Source: Actinomycetota bacterium
GTDB lineage: Bacteria; Actinomycetota; Acidimicrobiia; Acidimicrobiales; MedAcidi-G1
Length of the DNA stretch: 64,000 nt
NCBI GenBank assembly: GCA_014381745.1
Contig: JACNLA010000028.1
Span: 248,001 to 312,000, forward strand
Direction of reading: 5' to 3'
Shown here: positions 56,073 to 64,000 of the stretch, piece by piece
How the letters are laid out: each line of letters opens with the position of its first letter
Position numbering within the stretch: position 1 is the first letter of the stretch
Made by a program: the position numbers and the translations under genes
The notes under the pieces: model-generated
The model's database searches: none
What the model was told of the DNA's origin: nothing
The model's input: only the letters and a program-made list of their open reading frames with translations

Positions 56073-56495
56073 GTGGCCGAAATGACCGACGTCCAGCGCG
56101 ACGAGTTCCTCACCGACGTGAGGGTGGCAGTCCTCGTTATAGAGCGCTCCGACAAGGCTCCCCTCTGCGCCCCCGTCTGGTACCGCTACGTGGACGGCAC
56201 CTTCGAGGTCACCATGGACGACGACTCAGCCAAGGTCGTGCTCCTCCGGCGTTCCGGGCGGGCAAGCATCTGCGTTCAAGACGAGTCACCGCCCTACAGC
56301 TACGTCACCGTAGAGGGCTCGGTCACGGTTGAGTCCCTGGCCGGCCCCAGACGCCACAACCTGATCCTGGAGATGGCCACCCGCTACCTCGGCGACGAGG
56401 CCGGCCGCCACTACGCCGATGGGTTCTCCCCCGATGACGACAGCGGGGCACTAATGACCCTGCGTCCGCGTCGCTGGCAGACCGCTATGTACTGA
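56073..56495 (+). CDS. Pyridoxamine 5'-phosphate oxidase-family protein
   Basis: The 140-residue protein shows the split-barrel flavin-binding fold: RVAVLVIERSDKAPLCAPVWYRYVDGTFEVTM, then GRASICVQDESPPYSYVTVEGSV. In actinobacteria many such proteins use F420 or FMN rather than making pyridoxal phosphate, and a specific role cannot be given. The start is a GTG; an ATG three codons later is possible. It converges on the Ddn-like gene. Confidence 0.85.
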   Translation: MAEMTDVQRDEFLTDVRVAVLVIERSDKAPLCAPVWYRYVDGTFEVTMDDDSAKVVLLRRSGRASICVQDESPPYSYVTVEGSVTVESLAGPRRHNLILEMATRYLGDEAGRHYADGFSPDDDSGALMTLRPRRWQTAMY

Positions 56496-56507
56496 GACTC
56501 CGAGGAG

Positions 56508-56939
56508 TCAACCCGAAGGTTCCAGTACGACCAGGGGGATCTCCCGGTCGGTCTTTTCCTGATAGCCGGCGTAACCGGAGTAGGCGGCCGTTACCAGCGG
56601 CCACAGCCTCGCCCGCTCACTGGCAGGCACCACGCTGGCACGCATCGGCATGGCTGAGCTCCCCTTCACTGCGACCTTGACCTCCGGATTCTCAACGAGG
56701 TTCAGGTACCAGGCGGGGTGGATGTCATCTCCACCCCTGGATGCGACGATCACCAGCGCCTCGCCCTCCTGATGGGGAGAGGTCAACATGACCGTCCGCT
56801 CCTGCCCTGACCGCCGGCCAACGGTGGTCAACTTGAGAACGGGCATTCCGGCCGTCCTCCAGCCCAGCCTTCCTCCGCTGAGGCCAAGCAGCCCACGGTG
56901 AAGGCGGTTAGAGAACTTGAGCATCCCGTCACTTGGCAT
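56508..56939 (-). CDS. Nitroreductase/deazaflavin-dependent oxidoreductase (Ddn family)
   Basis: The 143-residue protein matches the Ddn family of F420-dependent reductases: LLGLSGGRLGWRTAGMPVLKLTTVGRRSGQERTVML, then VIVASRGGDDIHPAWYLNLVENPEV. It suggests the organism makes the deazaflavin cofactor F420. Together with the PPOX-type protein facing it, two split-barrel flavin/F420 proteins lie back to back here. Confidence 0.9.
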   Translation of the reverse strand: MPSDGMLKFSNRLHRGLLGLSGGRLGWRTAGMPVLKLTTVGRRSGQERTVMLTSPHQEGEALVIVASRGGDDIHPAWYLNLVENPEVKVAVKGSSAMPMRASVVPASERARLWPLVTAAYSGYAGYQEKTDREIPLVVLEPSG

Positions 56940-57016
56940 GCAGGGATGTTACCGGCAGGACCAAGCGCCGATCGCCAGCGCCGACCGCCCCCACCGCCGT
57001 GCGGAAGCCTGCCATC

Positions 57017-58234
57017 ATGCGTGACGTGTCAGCTATCAGGCAGGTTTGCCCCCGTTGCGATGCCTCCCTGCAGCCAGGTTCGAGGTTCTGCCACCTCTGC
57101 GGAACACAAGTGGACGAAGCCGTTGCACCCAGCACCCGGGCCGTGTCACGACCGACAAGGGTCCTCCTCCTAGCCGTCGCCGCAGCTCTGGCGATCAAGG
57201 TCCCGGCCCTGTTCGGTCTGGAGTTCGAAGACGGAGGCGGAAGATCTGGCGACTTCTACCTGCGAAACCTGGGCCTCTTCTGCCTTCCCTTCCTTGCTGT
57301 CCACCTGCTCCGGAACGGCACGGCACCCCGCCGGCTGTACATGTCGCTGGCTCTGGTGTTCGCCGTCGGCGCAGCCTTCACCAACGCGTACCCGTTCGAG
57401 TCGTCCGGCTCAACAACCGCCCTGGTGGCCATACACATGCCGGTGGCCCTGTGGGCAGTCGTCGGTGTCGCCCATTCGGGAGTCCCAACCCCCACACAGG
57501 CACAGCGGCTCGCCTTCGTCCGCTTCACGGGTGAGTGGTTCATTCGCTACGCGCTGTTGGCGCTGGGCGGGATGGTCCTCATGGGTCTGGCTGCGGGCGC
57601 ATTCACCGCCGCCGGCCTCTCGGACGACACCCTCGAATCGATGCTCACCGGGTGGCTGCTGCCCTGTGGGGCCATGGGTGCCGTTGTGGTGGCCGCATGG
57701 ATGGCCGAGGAAGGTCAAGGGGCCACCACGATCCTCGCTCCGACCCTCGCCCGTGTGTTCACACCCCTCTTCACGGTGTTCCTTGCAGCCCTGCTGGTCA
57801 CGGTCACCGTCAGTGGCGAAGGCATCGGATCGGACCGGGAGGTGCTGATCCTCTTTGACCTGGTGCTCGTCGTGGTGTTGGGCCTCGTCCTCTACACCAC
57901 GTCAGCCAGGGGCCCGGGAGAGCGACCGACCCTGCTCGACCGACTCAGTGCGGTCCTCATCACCTGTGCCGTAGGGGTGGACACCGTCGCCCTCGTGGGC
58001 ATCGCACGCCGCATCGGCGACCACGGCCTCAGCCCCAACCGAACTGCCGCCCTTGGCTTGAACCTGCTCCTCTTGGTCAACCTGGTGTGGTCGCTCGTGC
58101 TGCTGGCGGGCTTCCTGCTACGGCGCCGACCCTTCGGGGCCCTAGAGGTGTGGCAGGCCCGTTTCCTTCCGGCCTTCCCCGCGTGGGCCGTCCTGGTAGT
58201 TGTCGCCTTCCCACCGGCGTTCGGATTCGCCTGA
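57017..58234 (+). CDS. Zinc-ribbon multi-pass membrane protein, unknown
   Basis: The 405-residue protein starts with a zinc-ribbon (CPRCDASLQPGSRFCHLCG, near residues 10-28). A loop and about ten membrane segments follow. The segment RRIGDHGLSPNRTAALGLNLLLLVNLVW resembles the DUF4153-type core, a weak clue. I start at ATG 57017, where the zinc ribbon begins; the frame stays open up to 56933 across the divergent Ddn start. Function is unknown; a double zinc-ribbon/membrane layout often senses or sorts proteins. A UUCG-loop terminator follows the gene. Confidence 0.7.
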   Translation: MRDVSAIRQVCPRCDASLQPGSRFCHLCGTQVDEAVAPSTRAVSRPTRVLLLAVAAALAIKVPALFGLEFEDGGGRSGDFYLRNLGLFCLPFLAVHLLRNGTAPRRLYMSLALVFAVGAAFTNAYPFESSGSTTALVAIHMPVALWAVVGVAHSGVPTPTQAQRLAFVRFTGEWFIRYALLALGGMVLMGLAAGAFTAAGLSDDTLESMLTGWLLPCGAMGAVVVAAWMAEEGQGATTILAPTLARVFTPLFTVFLAALLVTVTVSGEGIGSDREVLILFDLVLVVVLGLVLYTTSARGPGERPTLLDRLSAVLITCAVGVDTVALVGIARRIGDHGLSPNRTAALGLNLLLLVNLVWSLVLLAGFLLRRRPFGALEVWQARFLPAFPAWAVLVVVAFPPAFGFA

Positions 58235-58343
58235 TACGGCATCCAGCCAGATTCCGCGGCCGACTTGATCCGCCAATAGAGTTCAATCACTGGCGGCTGG
58301 CTGAGGAGCCACCGCTGGACACGGTTTCCCACCGTGCGAAGAG

Positions 58344-58366
58344 CCCCCGCTTCGGCGGGGGTTTCC
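58344..58366 (+). terminator. Rho-independent terminator with TTCG tetraloop
   Basis: CCCCCGC (58344-58350) and GCGGGGG (58355-58361) pair perfectly around the stable tetraloop TTCG, followed by TTTCC. It lies between two converging genes and serves the zinc-ribbon membrane protein gene. Confidence 0.85.
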
Positions 58367-58372
58367 TCGTTC

Positions 58373-58819
58373 TCAGCCTCCGAGGGCAGCGATCATGCGG
58401 TCGCGGGCAACCTCAATGGCCCTGAACGGCCGCAGCATCACCCTGAACTCGATGATCAGACCTTCATCGTCACAGGTGATTATGTCCACGCCGTTCACAT
58501 GGATGCCGTCCAGGCGCGTCTCGAACTCCAGTACCGCATGATTGCCGTCAAGCACCTTCTTCGTGTAACGGAAGCTTCCCCCTGGGATCTCCTCAGACTC
58601 GGTCGACTCCTCGGGGCGGTCGCCTGGGAACACCTGGTAGGCGGCGTTCAGGTACATGGATGTCAGGTCACGTCCGTGCTGTGGTTTGAACAGGACTGGT
58701 GACCAGAACACCACCTCGGGATGGAGCAGGTCCTCAAGTTGAGCAGCAGGGTCTCCGGCAAGGAAGGCGTGCCAGCCGAGCATTGTCCGGCGAATCGGAT
58801 CGCTCGCTTTGTCAGCCAT
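58373..58819 (-). CDS. NTF2-like (SnoaL-type) protein
   Basis: The 148-residue protein has the cone-like NTF2 fold: LGWHAFLAGDPAAQLEDLLHPEVVFWSPVLFKPQHGRD, then KKVLDGNHAVLEFETRLDGIHVNGVDIITCDDEGLIIEFRVMLRP. These proteins include isomerases, hydrolases and binding proteins, and no catalytic set can be named here. I start at ATG 58819; an upstream GTG/ATG at 58867 would add 16 residues. Confidence 0.82.
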   Translation of the reverse strand: MADKASDPIRRTMLGWHAFLAGDPAAQLEDLLHPEVVFWSPVLFKPQHGRDLTSMYLNAAYQVFPGDRPEESTESEEIPGGSFRYTKKVLDGNHAVLEFETRLDGIHVNGVDIITCDDEGLIIEFRVMLRPFRAIEVARDRMIAALGG

Positions 58820-58932
58820 GCTCACAGTGTCGCCGACCGGGCCATGCGCAGCGCAACCGGGGCCCATCGGCGGGCACCCCGTCGGGGTGTGGCAGGATCA
58901 CCAACCCGGAACGGCCAGAGAAGGGACCGACA

Positions 58933-59127
58933 ATGGCTACCTACGAATGTCCATCATGTGGAATGTCCGTCAACGCCACCTGTGGAGCGTGCGACGCTCC
59001 ACTGGTGAACGACACGCTCACCAGAGACGACGGATCGACCGTGCAGGTCTCCCGGTGCCCGAACGAACACGGCAAGATCAAATCACCGATGTGCTGCGGC
59101 GCTGACATGTCCTGCTCTGTCGCCTGA
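58933..59127 (+). CDS. 64-residue Cys-rich zinc-ribbon-like protein
   Basis: The very small protein has eight cysteines: C6 and C9 in YECPSCG, C17 and C20 in ATCGACDA, C42, a CC pair at 54-55 and C61. The first four look like a zinc ribbon or rubredoxin-like knuckle, and the last four with His46 could bind a second metal. An AAGGGA ribosome-binding site precedes the ATG, and the methyltransferase gene starts 15 bases after the stop. Function unknown. Confidence 0.75.
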   Translation: MATYECPSCGMSVNATCGACDAPLVNDTLTRDDGSTVQVSRCPNEHGKIKSPMCCGADMSCSVA

Positions 59128-59142
59128 GGAGGCTCTTCACCA

Positions 59143-59898
59143 GTGGGCCTGCTTCACCACGAGCGATACCCACGCTCGGGCAACTACGACCCTGACTGGG
59201 TTCTCGAGAACCAGATGGGTCCCAACGCCCTCTGGCTGCTCGAGTCCCTGACCGAGGTCATGTCGATCAGCCCCGGGATGCGGGTGCTGGACCTGGGCTG
59301 CGGACGGGCCATGACGTCGATCTTCATGGCACGGGAGTTTGACGCCAGGGTGTGGGCAGCAGACCTCTGGATCGACCCGGTTCAGAACCGGACCCGAATC
59401 GTGGAAGCCGGAGTCGATGATCTTGTAACCGCGGTTCATGCCGAGGCCCATGCCCTGCCGTTCGACAAGGGATTCTTCGACGCAATCGTCAGCATCGACG
59501 CCTACCACTACTTCGGTACCGACGACCTCTACCTCGGCTACCTACTCGACTACCTCCGACCCGGCGGAAGGCTCGGGATCGTCGTTCCAGCCCTCATTGA
59601 GGAGTTCGATAATGCAGTTCCCGACCACCTCCTGCCCTTCTGGCAGTGGGAGTACTGCTGCTTCCACTCCCCCTCCTGGTGGGTGCGACACTGGGACAAG
59701 ACCGGACTGGTGACAGTGGAAACCGCCGACATAGTGGAGGAGGGTTGGAAGGACTGGCTTGACTTCACTCACCATTCCCTTCACTCGATGAGCGCCGAAA
59801 TGCGACTTGAGGCAGAGGTTGAGATCCAGATGCTCAGGGCCGACGCAGGTGCAAATCTGGGTTTCGCTCGGGTTGTCGCGTCGGAGTCCCACCAATGA
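59143..59898 (+). CDS. Class I SAM-dependent methyltransferase
   Basis: The 251-residue protein has SAM motif I VLDLGCGRAMTS near residue 49, motif II in VWAADLW, an acidic loop at VHAEAHALPFDKGFFDAIVSIDAYHYF and YLRPGGRLGIVVP. It fits the UbiE/small-molecule methyltransferase group; the substrate is unknown. The start is a GTG after a GAGGAGG ribosome-binding site. It overlaps the YczE gene downstream by four bases. Confidence 0.9.
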   Translation: MGLLHHERYPRSGNYDPDWVLENQMGPNALWLLESLTEVMSISPGMRVLDLGCGRAMTSIFMAREFDARVWAADLWIDPVQNRTRIVEAGVDDLVTAVHAEAHALPFDKGFFDAIVSIDAYHYFGTDDLYLGYLLDYLRPGGRLGIVVPALIEEFDNAVPDHLLPFWQWEYCCFHSPSWWVRHWDKTGLVTVETADIVEEGWKDWLDFTHHSLHSMSAEMRLEAEVEIQMLRADAGANLGFARVVASESHQ

Positions 59899-60509
59899 CC
59901 CCGCCCGGGCGCGTGCTCAGACGAACTCCGCGGCTGCTCCTGGGCCTGAGCCTCTTCGGGATCGGCCTCGGCATGATCGTGCTCGCCGACTACGGGTTGC
60001 CCGGCTGGGACGTCTTCCACCAGGGCCTCGCCGAACAGACCCCTCTCACGATCGGAACAGCCGTGATCCTCGTGGGCGCCCTCCTGCTCCTGGCGATGCT
60101 GGCCCTTAGGGAGCCGATCGGGATCGGAACCATCGCCAACGTCATCGTCGTCGGTGTGGTGCTGGACGCCATGCTCTGGCTCTTCGATGAGCCGACCAGC
60201 GTGACCGTCCGTGTCACCCTCACCCTCACGGGGCCAATCGTCGTGGCCATCGGCTCGGGCTTCTACATCGGCGTGCACATGGGCCCAGGTCCTCGTGACG
60301 GCATCATGACAGCCCTGGGCCGGCGTGGTATCACCATCTGGAAGGCCCGGTTCGGCATCGAGGCGGTCGCACTCGTCGGCGGAATGCTCCTCGGCGGAAC
60401 GGTCGGGTGGGGCACGGTCTGGTTTCTCATCGTTATAGGCCCGACCGTCCACTTTTTCTTGAAACACCTCTCCCTGCCGGTCGAAGCAGACGAGGTTGCT
60501 GCTGCCTGA
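59895..60509 (+). CDS. YczE/YitT-like membrane protein
   Basis: The 204-residue protein has five to six membrane segments with the pattern GIGLGMIVLADYGLPGWDVFHQGLA and GFYIGVHMGPGPRDGIMTAL, typical of the YczE/YyaS group. Members are small, poorly known membrane proteins. It is translationally coupled to the methyltransferase gene by an ATGA overlap. Confidence 0.85.
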   Translation: MTPPGRVLRRTPRLLLGLSLFGIGLGMIVLADYGLPGWDVFHQGLAEQTPLTIGTAVILVGALLLLAMLALREPIGIGTIANVIVVGVVLDAMLWLFDEPTSVTVRVTLTLTGPIVVAIGSGFYIGVHMGPGPRDGIMTALGRRGITIWKARFGIEAVALVGGMLLGGTVGWGTVWFLIVIGPTVHFFLKHLSLPVEADEVAAA

Positions 60510-60627
60510 GGCGCGTCGGATGCTGACAGGACCTTCGCCCCTAACATCTCAATCCGACCCCACCTACGTTCAAGTTGTCACCGGGCACGGGGGCCGCCCG
60601 TGCCGCTAGACCAACGAGGTGCCGCCT

Positions 60628-60924
60628 ATGTACACGATCAGGGAAAAGGGCAGGAACGGAAGCCTGGAGATCACATCCGATTCGCTCGTCCGGGTGATCC
60701 ACGAAAAGGAACCGCCCAACTTCTGGACGAAGCGACGGGTTCACGACAAACTCAAGGTGATACCTCTCGAGTCGGTCACCCACGTCATGTACCGCCCGAA
60801 CAGGTTGAGAACCGACGTGGTGACCATCTCCACCCCTGACAAGACCTGGAAGTGGAAGGTCGTACACGCCGCTGAGTTCGTTACAGAGTTGAACGACGCT
60901 GTGGCATCACTGCAAAACGCCTAA
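60628..60924 (+). CDS. Small PH-domain-like protein, unknown
   Basis: The 98-residue protein has a beta-rich pattern (SLEITSDSLVRVIHEK, VTHVMYRPNRLRTDVVTISTP, KWKVVHAAEFV) resembling a bacterial PH domain of short form. A helix rich in Asn and Ala closes it. I start at ATG 60628 after a GAGGTG ribosome-binding site; a GTG at 60619 is also possible. No function is known. Confidence 0.6.
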   Translation: MYTIREKGRNGSLEITSDSLVRVIHEKEPPNFWTKRRVHDKLKVIPLESVTHVMYRPNRLRTDVVTISTPDKTWKWKVVHAAEFVTELNDAVASLQNA

Positions 60925-60954
60925 CCAAAATTCGACAACGAGTAGGGTCCCGGC

Positions 60955-61599
60955 ATGCTGGGGGTCACGTCGATGCTTGCCACCGTTGTCCGGTCGGTAT
61001 CCGTCTGGGCCAGCCGAGTGGCAGCTATCGGCCCCACCGACAAGGCTGCGCGGAACTACGGCAGGTTCGGCGAAGGGAGCATCGTGGCATGGCCGCCCGG
61101 TGCCGGGTTTGGCGAGCGCTGGATCTGGCTCGGTAGCGACACCCTCATTGCCGCCCACGTCACGCTGTCGGCCGGCATGGGCCCAGGACAGGAGATGGTT
61201 ACAGACCCGGTAGTGAAGATCGGTGACCGCTGCGTGATCGGTAGGGGAACTGCGATCGTCGGGCACTTCTCCATCGACATTGGCGACGACGTCTACATGG
61301 GGATGAACATCTACATCACCGACCAGAACCACGGCTACGCGGACCTCAGCCAGCCCATCGGCACCCAGACACCCAACGACGACGCCGTCTCAATCGGCTC
61401 GGGCAGTTGGATCGGATCCGGAGCGGTGATCCTCCCCGGCGCCAGGATCGGCAGCCACGTCGTCGTAGGAGCCAACTCGGTCGTCCGCGGCGAGATCCCA
61501 GACAACTGCGTGGTGGTCGGATCACCGGCGCGGGTGGTTCGCCGACACGACGGCTCGGCGTGGGTGCGGGATACCCCGGACCAACCCGGACCTGGCTGA
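60955..61599 (+). CDS. Left-handed beta-helix acyltransferase
   Basis: The 214-residue protein has the hexapeptide repeat fold: VVKIGDRCVIGRGTAIVGHFSIDIGDDVYMGMNIYITDQNHGY, then IGSGSWIGSGAVILPGARIGSHVVVGANSVVRGEIPDNCVVVGSPARVV. Such enzymes move acetyl or other acyl groups to sugars or amines in exopolysaccharide or cofactor routes. The DQNHGY loop carries the likely catalytic His. An N-terminal helix precedes the repeats. The acceptor is unknown; the next gene encodes a transporter ten bases on. Confidence 0.9.
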   Translation: MLGVTSMLATVVRSVSVWASRVAAIGPTDKAARNYGRFGEGSIVAWPPGAGFGERWIWLGSDTLIAAHVTLSAGMGPGQEMVTDPVVKIGDRCVIGRGTAIVGHFSIDIGDDVYMGMNIYITDQNHGYADLSQPIGTQTPNDDAVSIGSGSWIGSGAVILPGARIGSHVVVGANSVVRGEIPDNCVVVGSPARVVRRHDGSAWVRDTPDQPGPG

Positions 61600-61608
61600 G
61601 GCTGCATC

Positions 61609-62814
61609 TTGCCAGCACCGGAGGAACACAGAAGCAGACACGGGTGGTCCGGCGTAGCAGCACTCGGGCTCCTCACGATCACCTCCTACGGATCATGGAT
61701 GTACGGGTTCGGCGTCCTGATCGGACCGATCAGCGACGACATGGGTTGGAGCACCACAACCCTGGGTGTCACGTTCGGTGCGGCAATGCTGTTGACGGGC
61801 CTCGGGTCCTTTACCGGAGGACGCCTCCTGGACCGCTTCGGCGGGCCCGGCCCGTTCCTGCTACAGGCACTACTGGGGGGCGGCCTCCTCCTTGCCTCAA
61901 CCTGGGCCGACCACCCGGTCAGCTTCGGCCTGTTCTACGCGCTGGGCGCCGGCATCACCGGAGCTACCGGCTTCTACCACGTGACAACTGCTGCTGCAGC
62001 CCGCCTGCGCCCCCATCGCCCGGACCAAGCCATAGCGGTGGTAACACTCATCGGCGCCTTCTGCAGCCCCATCTACCTCCCGCTGACGGCATGGATGGTC
62101 ACGGCGTGGCACTGGCGCACGGCCGCACGCATCCTTGCCCTGCTGGCAGTGGCCGGTGGATTCCTGGCAGCATCCCTTACGGCTAACGCACGCAGCTCCC
62201 ACTCAGGTCCTTCCCTGAGGCCGCTGGATGCGATCCGCAGCGCCCTGGGACGACCCGCAATCCAGCGAATGATGGCTGCGTACGTCATGACCGGCATCGC
62301 CTTCACGTCGGTGCTCGTCTACCAGGTCCCCATCCTCACGGCCTCCGGCCTGAGCCTCGCCGCGGCAGGAACCATCGGAGGCCTCCGTGGCCTGTTTCAG
62401 TTCTTCGGCCGCCTCGGCCTGACCGGTCTGGTCGAGCGCCACGGGTCCGGTGCCCTCTTGAGGTTGGCGTTCCTGGTCAGTGCCGTTGGCATCGCCTTCC
62501 TTCTGTTTGGAACCATCCCGGCCGGAGTGGTCTTTGCGCTCATGGCCGGCCTCGCAATGGGCGCCAGCACACCTCTCCAGAGCGTGTACGCACGTAGCCA
62601 CTTCGACGAGGGCGACCTCGGCCTCCTCATGGGCCTCCAGGGGGTATCGATGGGTCTCGCCGGTGCTCTCGGGCCGGTCATGGGGGGCATCATGCGCGAC
62701 CTGTCGGGAAGCTGGACCCCGACAGTAATCATGGGAATCGTGACCATGACCCTGGGTGCATGGCTTCTGAAACCAGACGAACACCGACCTGTCGGCGACA
62801 CCGCAATCCAGTGA
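61609..62814 (+). CDS. Major facilitator superfamily transporter
   Basis: The 401-residue protein has 12 membrane segments in two halves. The N-terminal half carries GGRLLDRFGGPGP, a variant of the MFS loop motif. The C-terminal half shows FFGRLGLTGLVERHGS. This resembles the OFA/monocarboxylate type. The start is a TTG. The substrate is unknown. Confidence 0.88.
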   Translation: MPAPEEHRSRHGWSGVAALGLLTITSYGSWMYGFGVLIGPISDDMGWSTTTLGVTFGAAMLLTGLGSFTGGRLLDRFGGPGPFLLQALLGGGLLLASTWADHPVSFGLFYALGAGITGATGFYHVTTAAAARLRPHRPDQAIAVVTLIGAFCSPIYLPLTAWMVTAWHWRTAARILALLAVAGGFLAASLTANARSSHSGPSLRPLDAIRSALGRPAIQRMMAAYVMTGIAFTSVLVYQVPILTASGLSLAAAGTIGGLRGLFQFFGRLGLTGLVERHGSGALLRLAFLVSAVGIAFLLFGTIPAGVVFALMAGLAMGASTPLQSVYARSHFDEGDLGLLMGLQGVSMGLAGALGPVMGGIMRDLSGSWTPTVIMGIVTMTLGAWLLKPDEHRPVGDTAIQ

Positions 62815-62953
62815 ACATCCTCGGAGCAGCGGAGCCCCTTATGTCCCGGGGTGCCCTATCCTGTGTCCGCAGGAACCGCTGCTGCCGAAGAGACCTCGGC
62901 GGTTGTCGGATCCTGCAGTCCGAACATCGCTCCAACCGGATCTGAGGCCGAGC

Positions 62954-64000
62954 ATGCAGACCCTGGAACCAACGGCGCTGACGCTCAAAGACGTCATCGA
63001 CGTGGTGCCTGCCTCCTGTCGGAAGCGTTCAACTCCTCGGGGGCTGGCGCTAGTTGTCCGCGATCTGGTGCTCTACGCAGCGGTGGTAACCGGAATCGTG
63101 CTCAGCCCGGCCTGGTGGTTGACCCTGATCCTGATTCCCCTTGCCGGCATCATGGTGGCCGCAATGTTCGTCCTCGGCCACGATGCCGCCCACGGTGTCC
63201 TGACCGACAACAACCGCCTCAACGGGATTCTGGGTCGCCTCCTGTTCGTTCCGTCATTCCACATCTACGAGGCCTGGATCCTCGGCCACAACCGCATTCA
63301 CCACGGCCACACGGTCAGACAGGGAATGGACTTCGTCTGGCATCCGGTGACCGTCGATCAGTACAGGGCCATGGGTCCCTGGGCACGCCTCCGTCACCGC
63401 GTTGAGTGGTCGGTGATAGGCCCTCTCCCCTATTACCTGCGTGAGGTCTGGTGGAACAAGATGATCGCCTTCCGCCAGCCTCCTGCCAAGTGGGCCGGAG
63501 CGATCCGCCGAGACCGCTACATGCTCTACTCAGCGGTCCTTCTGGTGGCTACCGGAGCCGCCTTCCTCGGTGGCCTGGGTTCGGGCAACGTTCTGGGAGC
63601 CCTCTGGATGATCACCAAGTTGATGGTGATCCCGTTCCTCATCTTCACCCACGTCATCGGCTGGACCGTCTACGTCCACCACATCACCCCTGAGATCCGT
63701 TGGCACACCCGCCGCGGATGGTCCAAGGTGGCGGGCCAACTGGATGGCACGACCATCCTCCGCATGCCCAAGGTCGTGGATCTCTTCTTCCACTGGATCT
63801 TCGTGCACACACCCCACCACGTGGACATGCGCATTCCCTGCTACCGCCTGAACGAGGCCGCCAAGGCCATCACGGCTGCCTTCCCCGATCGCACCATCGA
63901 CCGCAAGTTGCGCCTGCGCACCTACCTGATGGCCACCCGCACCTGCAAGCTCTACGACTTCGAGGAGGGCACCTGGCTCTCCTACCGGGCAGCCCGCACC
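62954..64000 (+). CDS. Fatty acid desaturase family protein, 3' end cut by the window edge
   Basis: The frame is open from ATG 62954 to the right edge (349 codons) with no stop. The three histidine boxes of membrane di-iron desaturases are present: GHDAAHG near residue 75, HNRIHHGHT near 115 and HTPHHVD near 300. Membrane segments lie between them (LVLYAAVVTGIVLSPAWW, LILIPLAGIMVAAMFVLG). It would put double bonds in fatty acids or hydroxylate lipids. The C-terminus is outside the window. It has 139 bases of upstream gap with no clear promoter. Confidence 0.9.
   Translation, partial: MQTLEPTALTLKDVIDVVPASCRKRSTPRGLALVVRDLVLYAAVVTGIVLSPAWWLTLILIPLAGIMVAAMFVLGHDAAHGVLTDNNRLNGILGRLLFVPSFHIYEAWILGHNRIHHGHTVRQGMDFVWHPVTVDQYRAMGPWARLRHRVEWSVIGPLPYYLREVWWNKMIAFRQPPAKWAGAIRRDRYMLYSAVLLVATGAAFLGGLGSGNVLGALWMITKLMVIPFLIFTHVIGWTVYVHHITPEIRWHTRRGWSKVAGQLDGTTILRMPKVVDLFFHWIFVHTPHHVDMRIPCYRLNEAAKAITAAFPDRTIDRKLRLRTYLMATRTCKLYDFEEGTWLSYRAART

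Overview
The window is 64 kb of high-GC chromosome from an actinobacterium. The evidence is the run of core genes: the mreB-mreC-mreD-mrdA-rodA cell-shape cluster followed by a radical-SAM pair, an RNase E/G gene and rplU-rpmA, plus clpX-clpP-tig, obgE-proB, a class II DAHP synthase, a RamB-type regulator beside aceB-aceA, and deazaflavin (F420)-type oxidoreductases. The overall order fits class Acidimicrobiia best; that placement is an inference from gene order, not a phylogenetic result. No phage, transposase, integrase or CRISPR array was seen.

1-14.3 kb: the 5' part of comEA runs off the left edge. Then come a thioredoxin/YbbN-like protein, an APH-type phosphotransferase, a PAC2 protein, leuS, tRNA-Ala, rsfS, a nadD gene fused in frame to a membrane-anchored LCP/LytR_C-like domain, a primary-type sigma factor, aroG, a MoxR-ATPase/VWA pair and proA.

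14.3-24.0 kb: murJ, proB, obgE, a dGTPase-like HD hydrolase, and a secreted lipoprotein gene with Cys-bounded repeats that is split by a one-base frameshift. rpmA, rplU and the RNase E/G gene follow. The usual rplU-rpmA-obgE order is broken here by about 3.3 kb on the opposite strand.

24.0-39.5 kb: a long leftward block of core genes (radical-SAM pair, rodA, mrdA, mreD, mreC, mreB, ndk, folC, clpX, clpP, tig, and a group II PLP decarboxylase). It links envelope growth, proteostasis, folate and nucleotide metabolism.

39.5-49.6 kb: tRNA-Gly, a CpdA-like phosphodiesterase, a divergent RamB-type regulator and the glyoxylate-shunt pair aceB-aceA ending in a strong hairpin. After these come a cell-wall amidase, arfB, a DMT transporter, tRNA-Arg, a D-amino-acid-dehydrogenase-like flavoprotein, tRNA-His and tRNA-Lys.

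49.6-54.6 kb: a looser, accessory-looking stretch immediately after tRNA-Lys. It holds a ferredoxin, a DUF971 protein, a PhyH dioxygenase, a ZIP metal transporter with a Zur-like operator, an unknown two-lobed protein and a GYD protein. Short copies of the tRNA-Lys 3' end lie around the PhyH gene.

54.6-64 kb: a Thr-rich-stalk lipoprotein with an HEXXH metallopeptidase site, PPOX and Ddn flavin/F420-type enzymes, a zinc-ribbon membrane protein, an NTF2-like protein, a 64-residue Cys-rich protein, a methyltransferase, a YczE-like membrane protein, a PH-like protein, a hexapeptide acyltransferase, an MFS transporter and a fatty acid desaturase running off the right edge.
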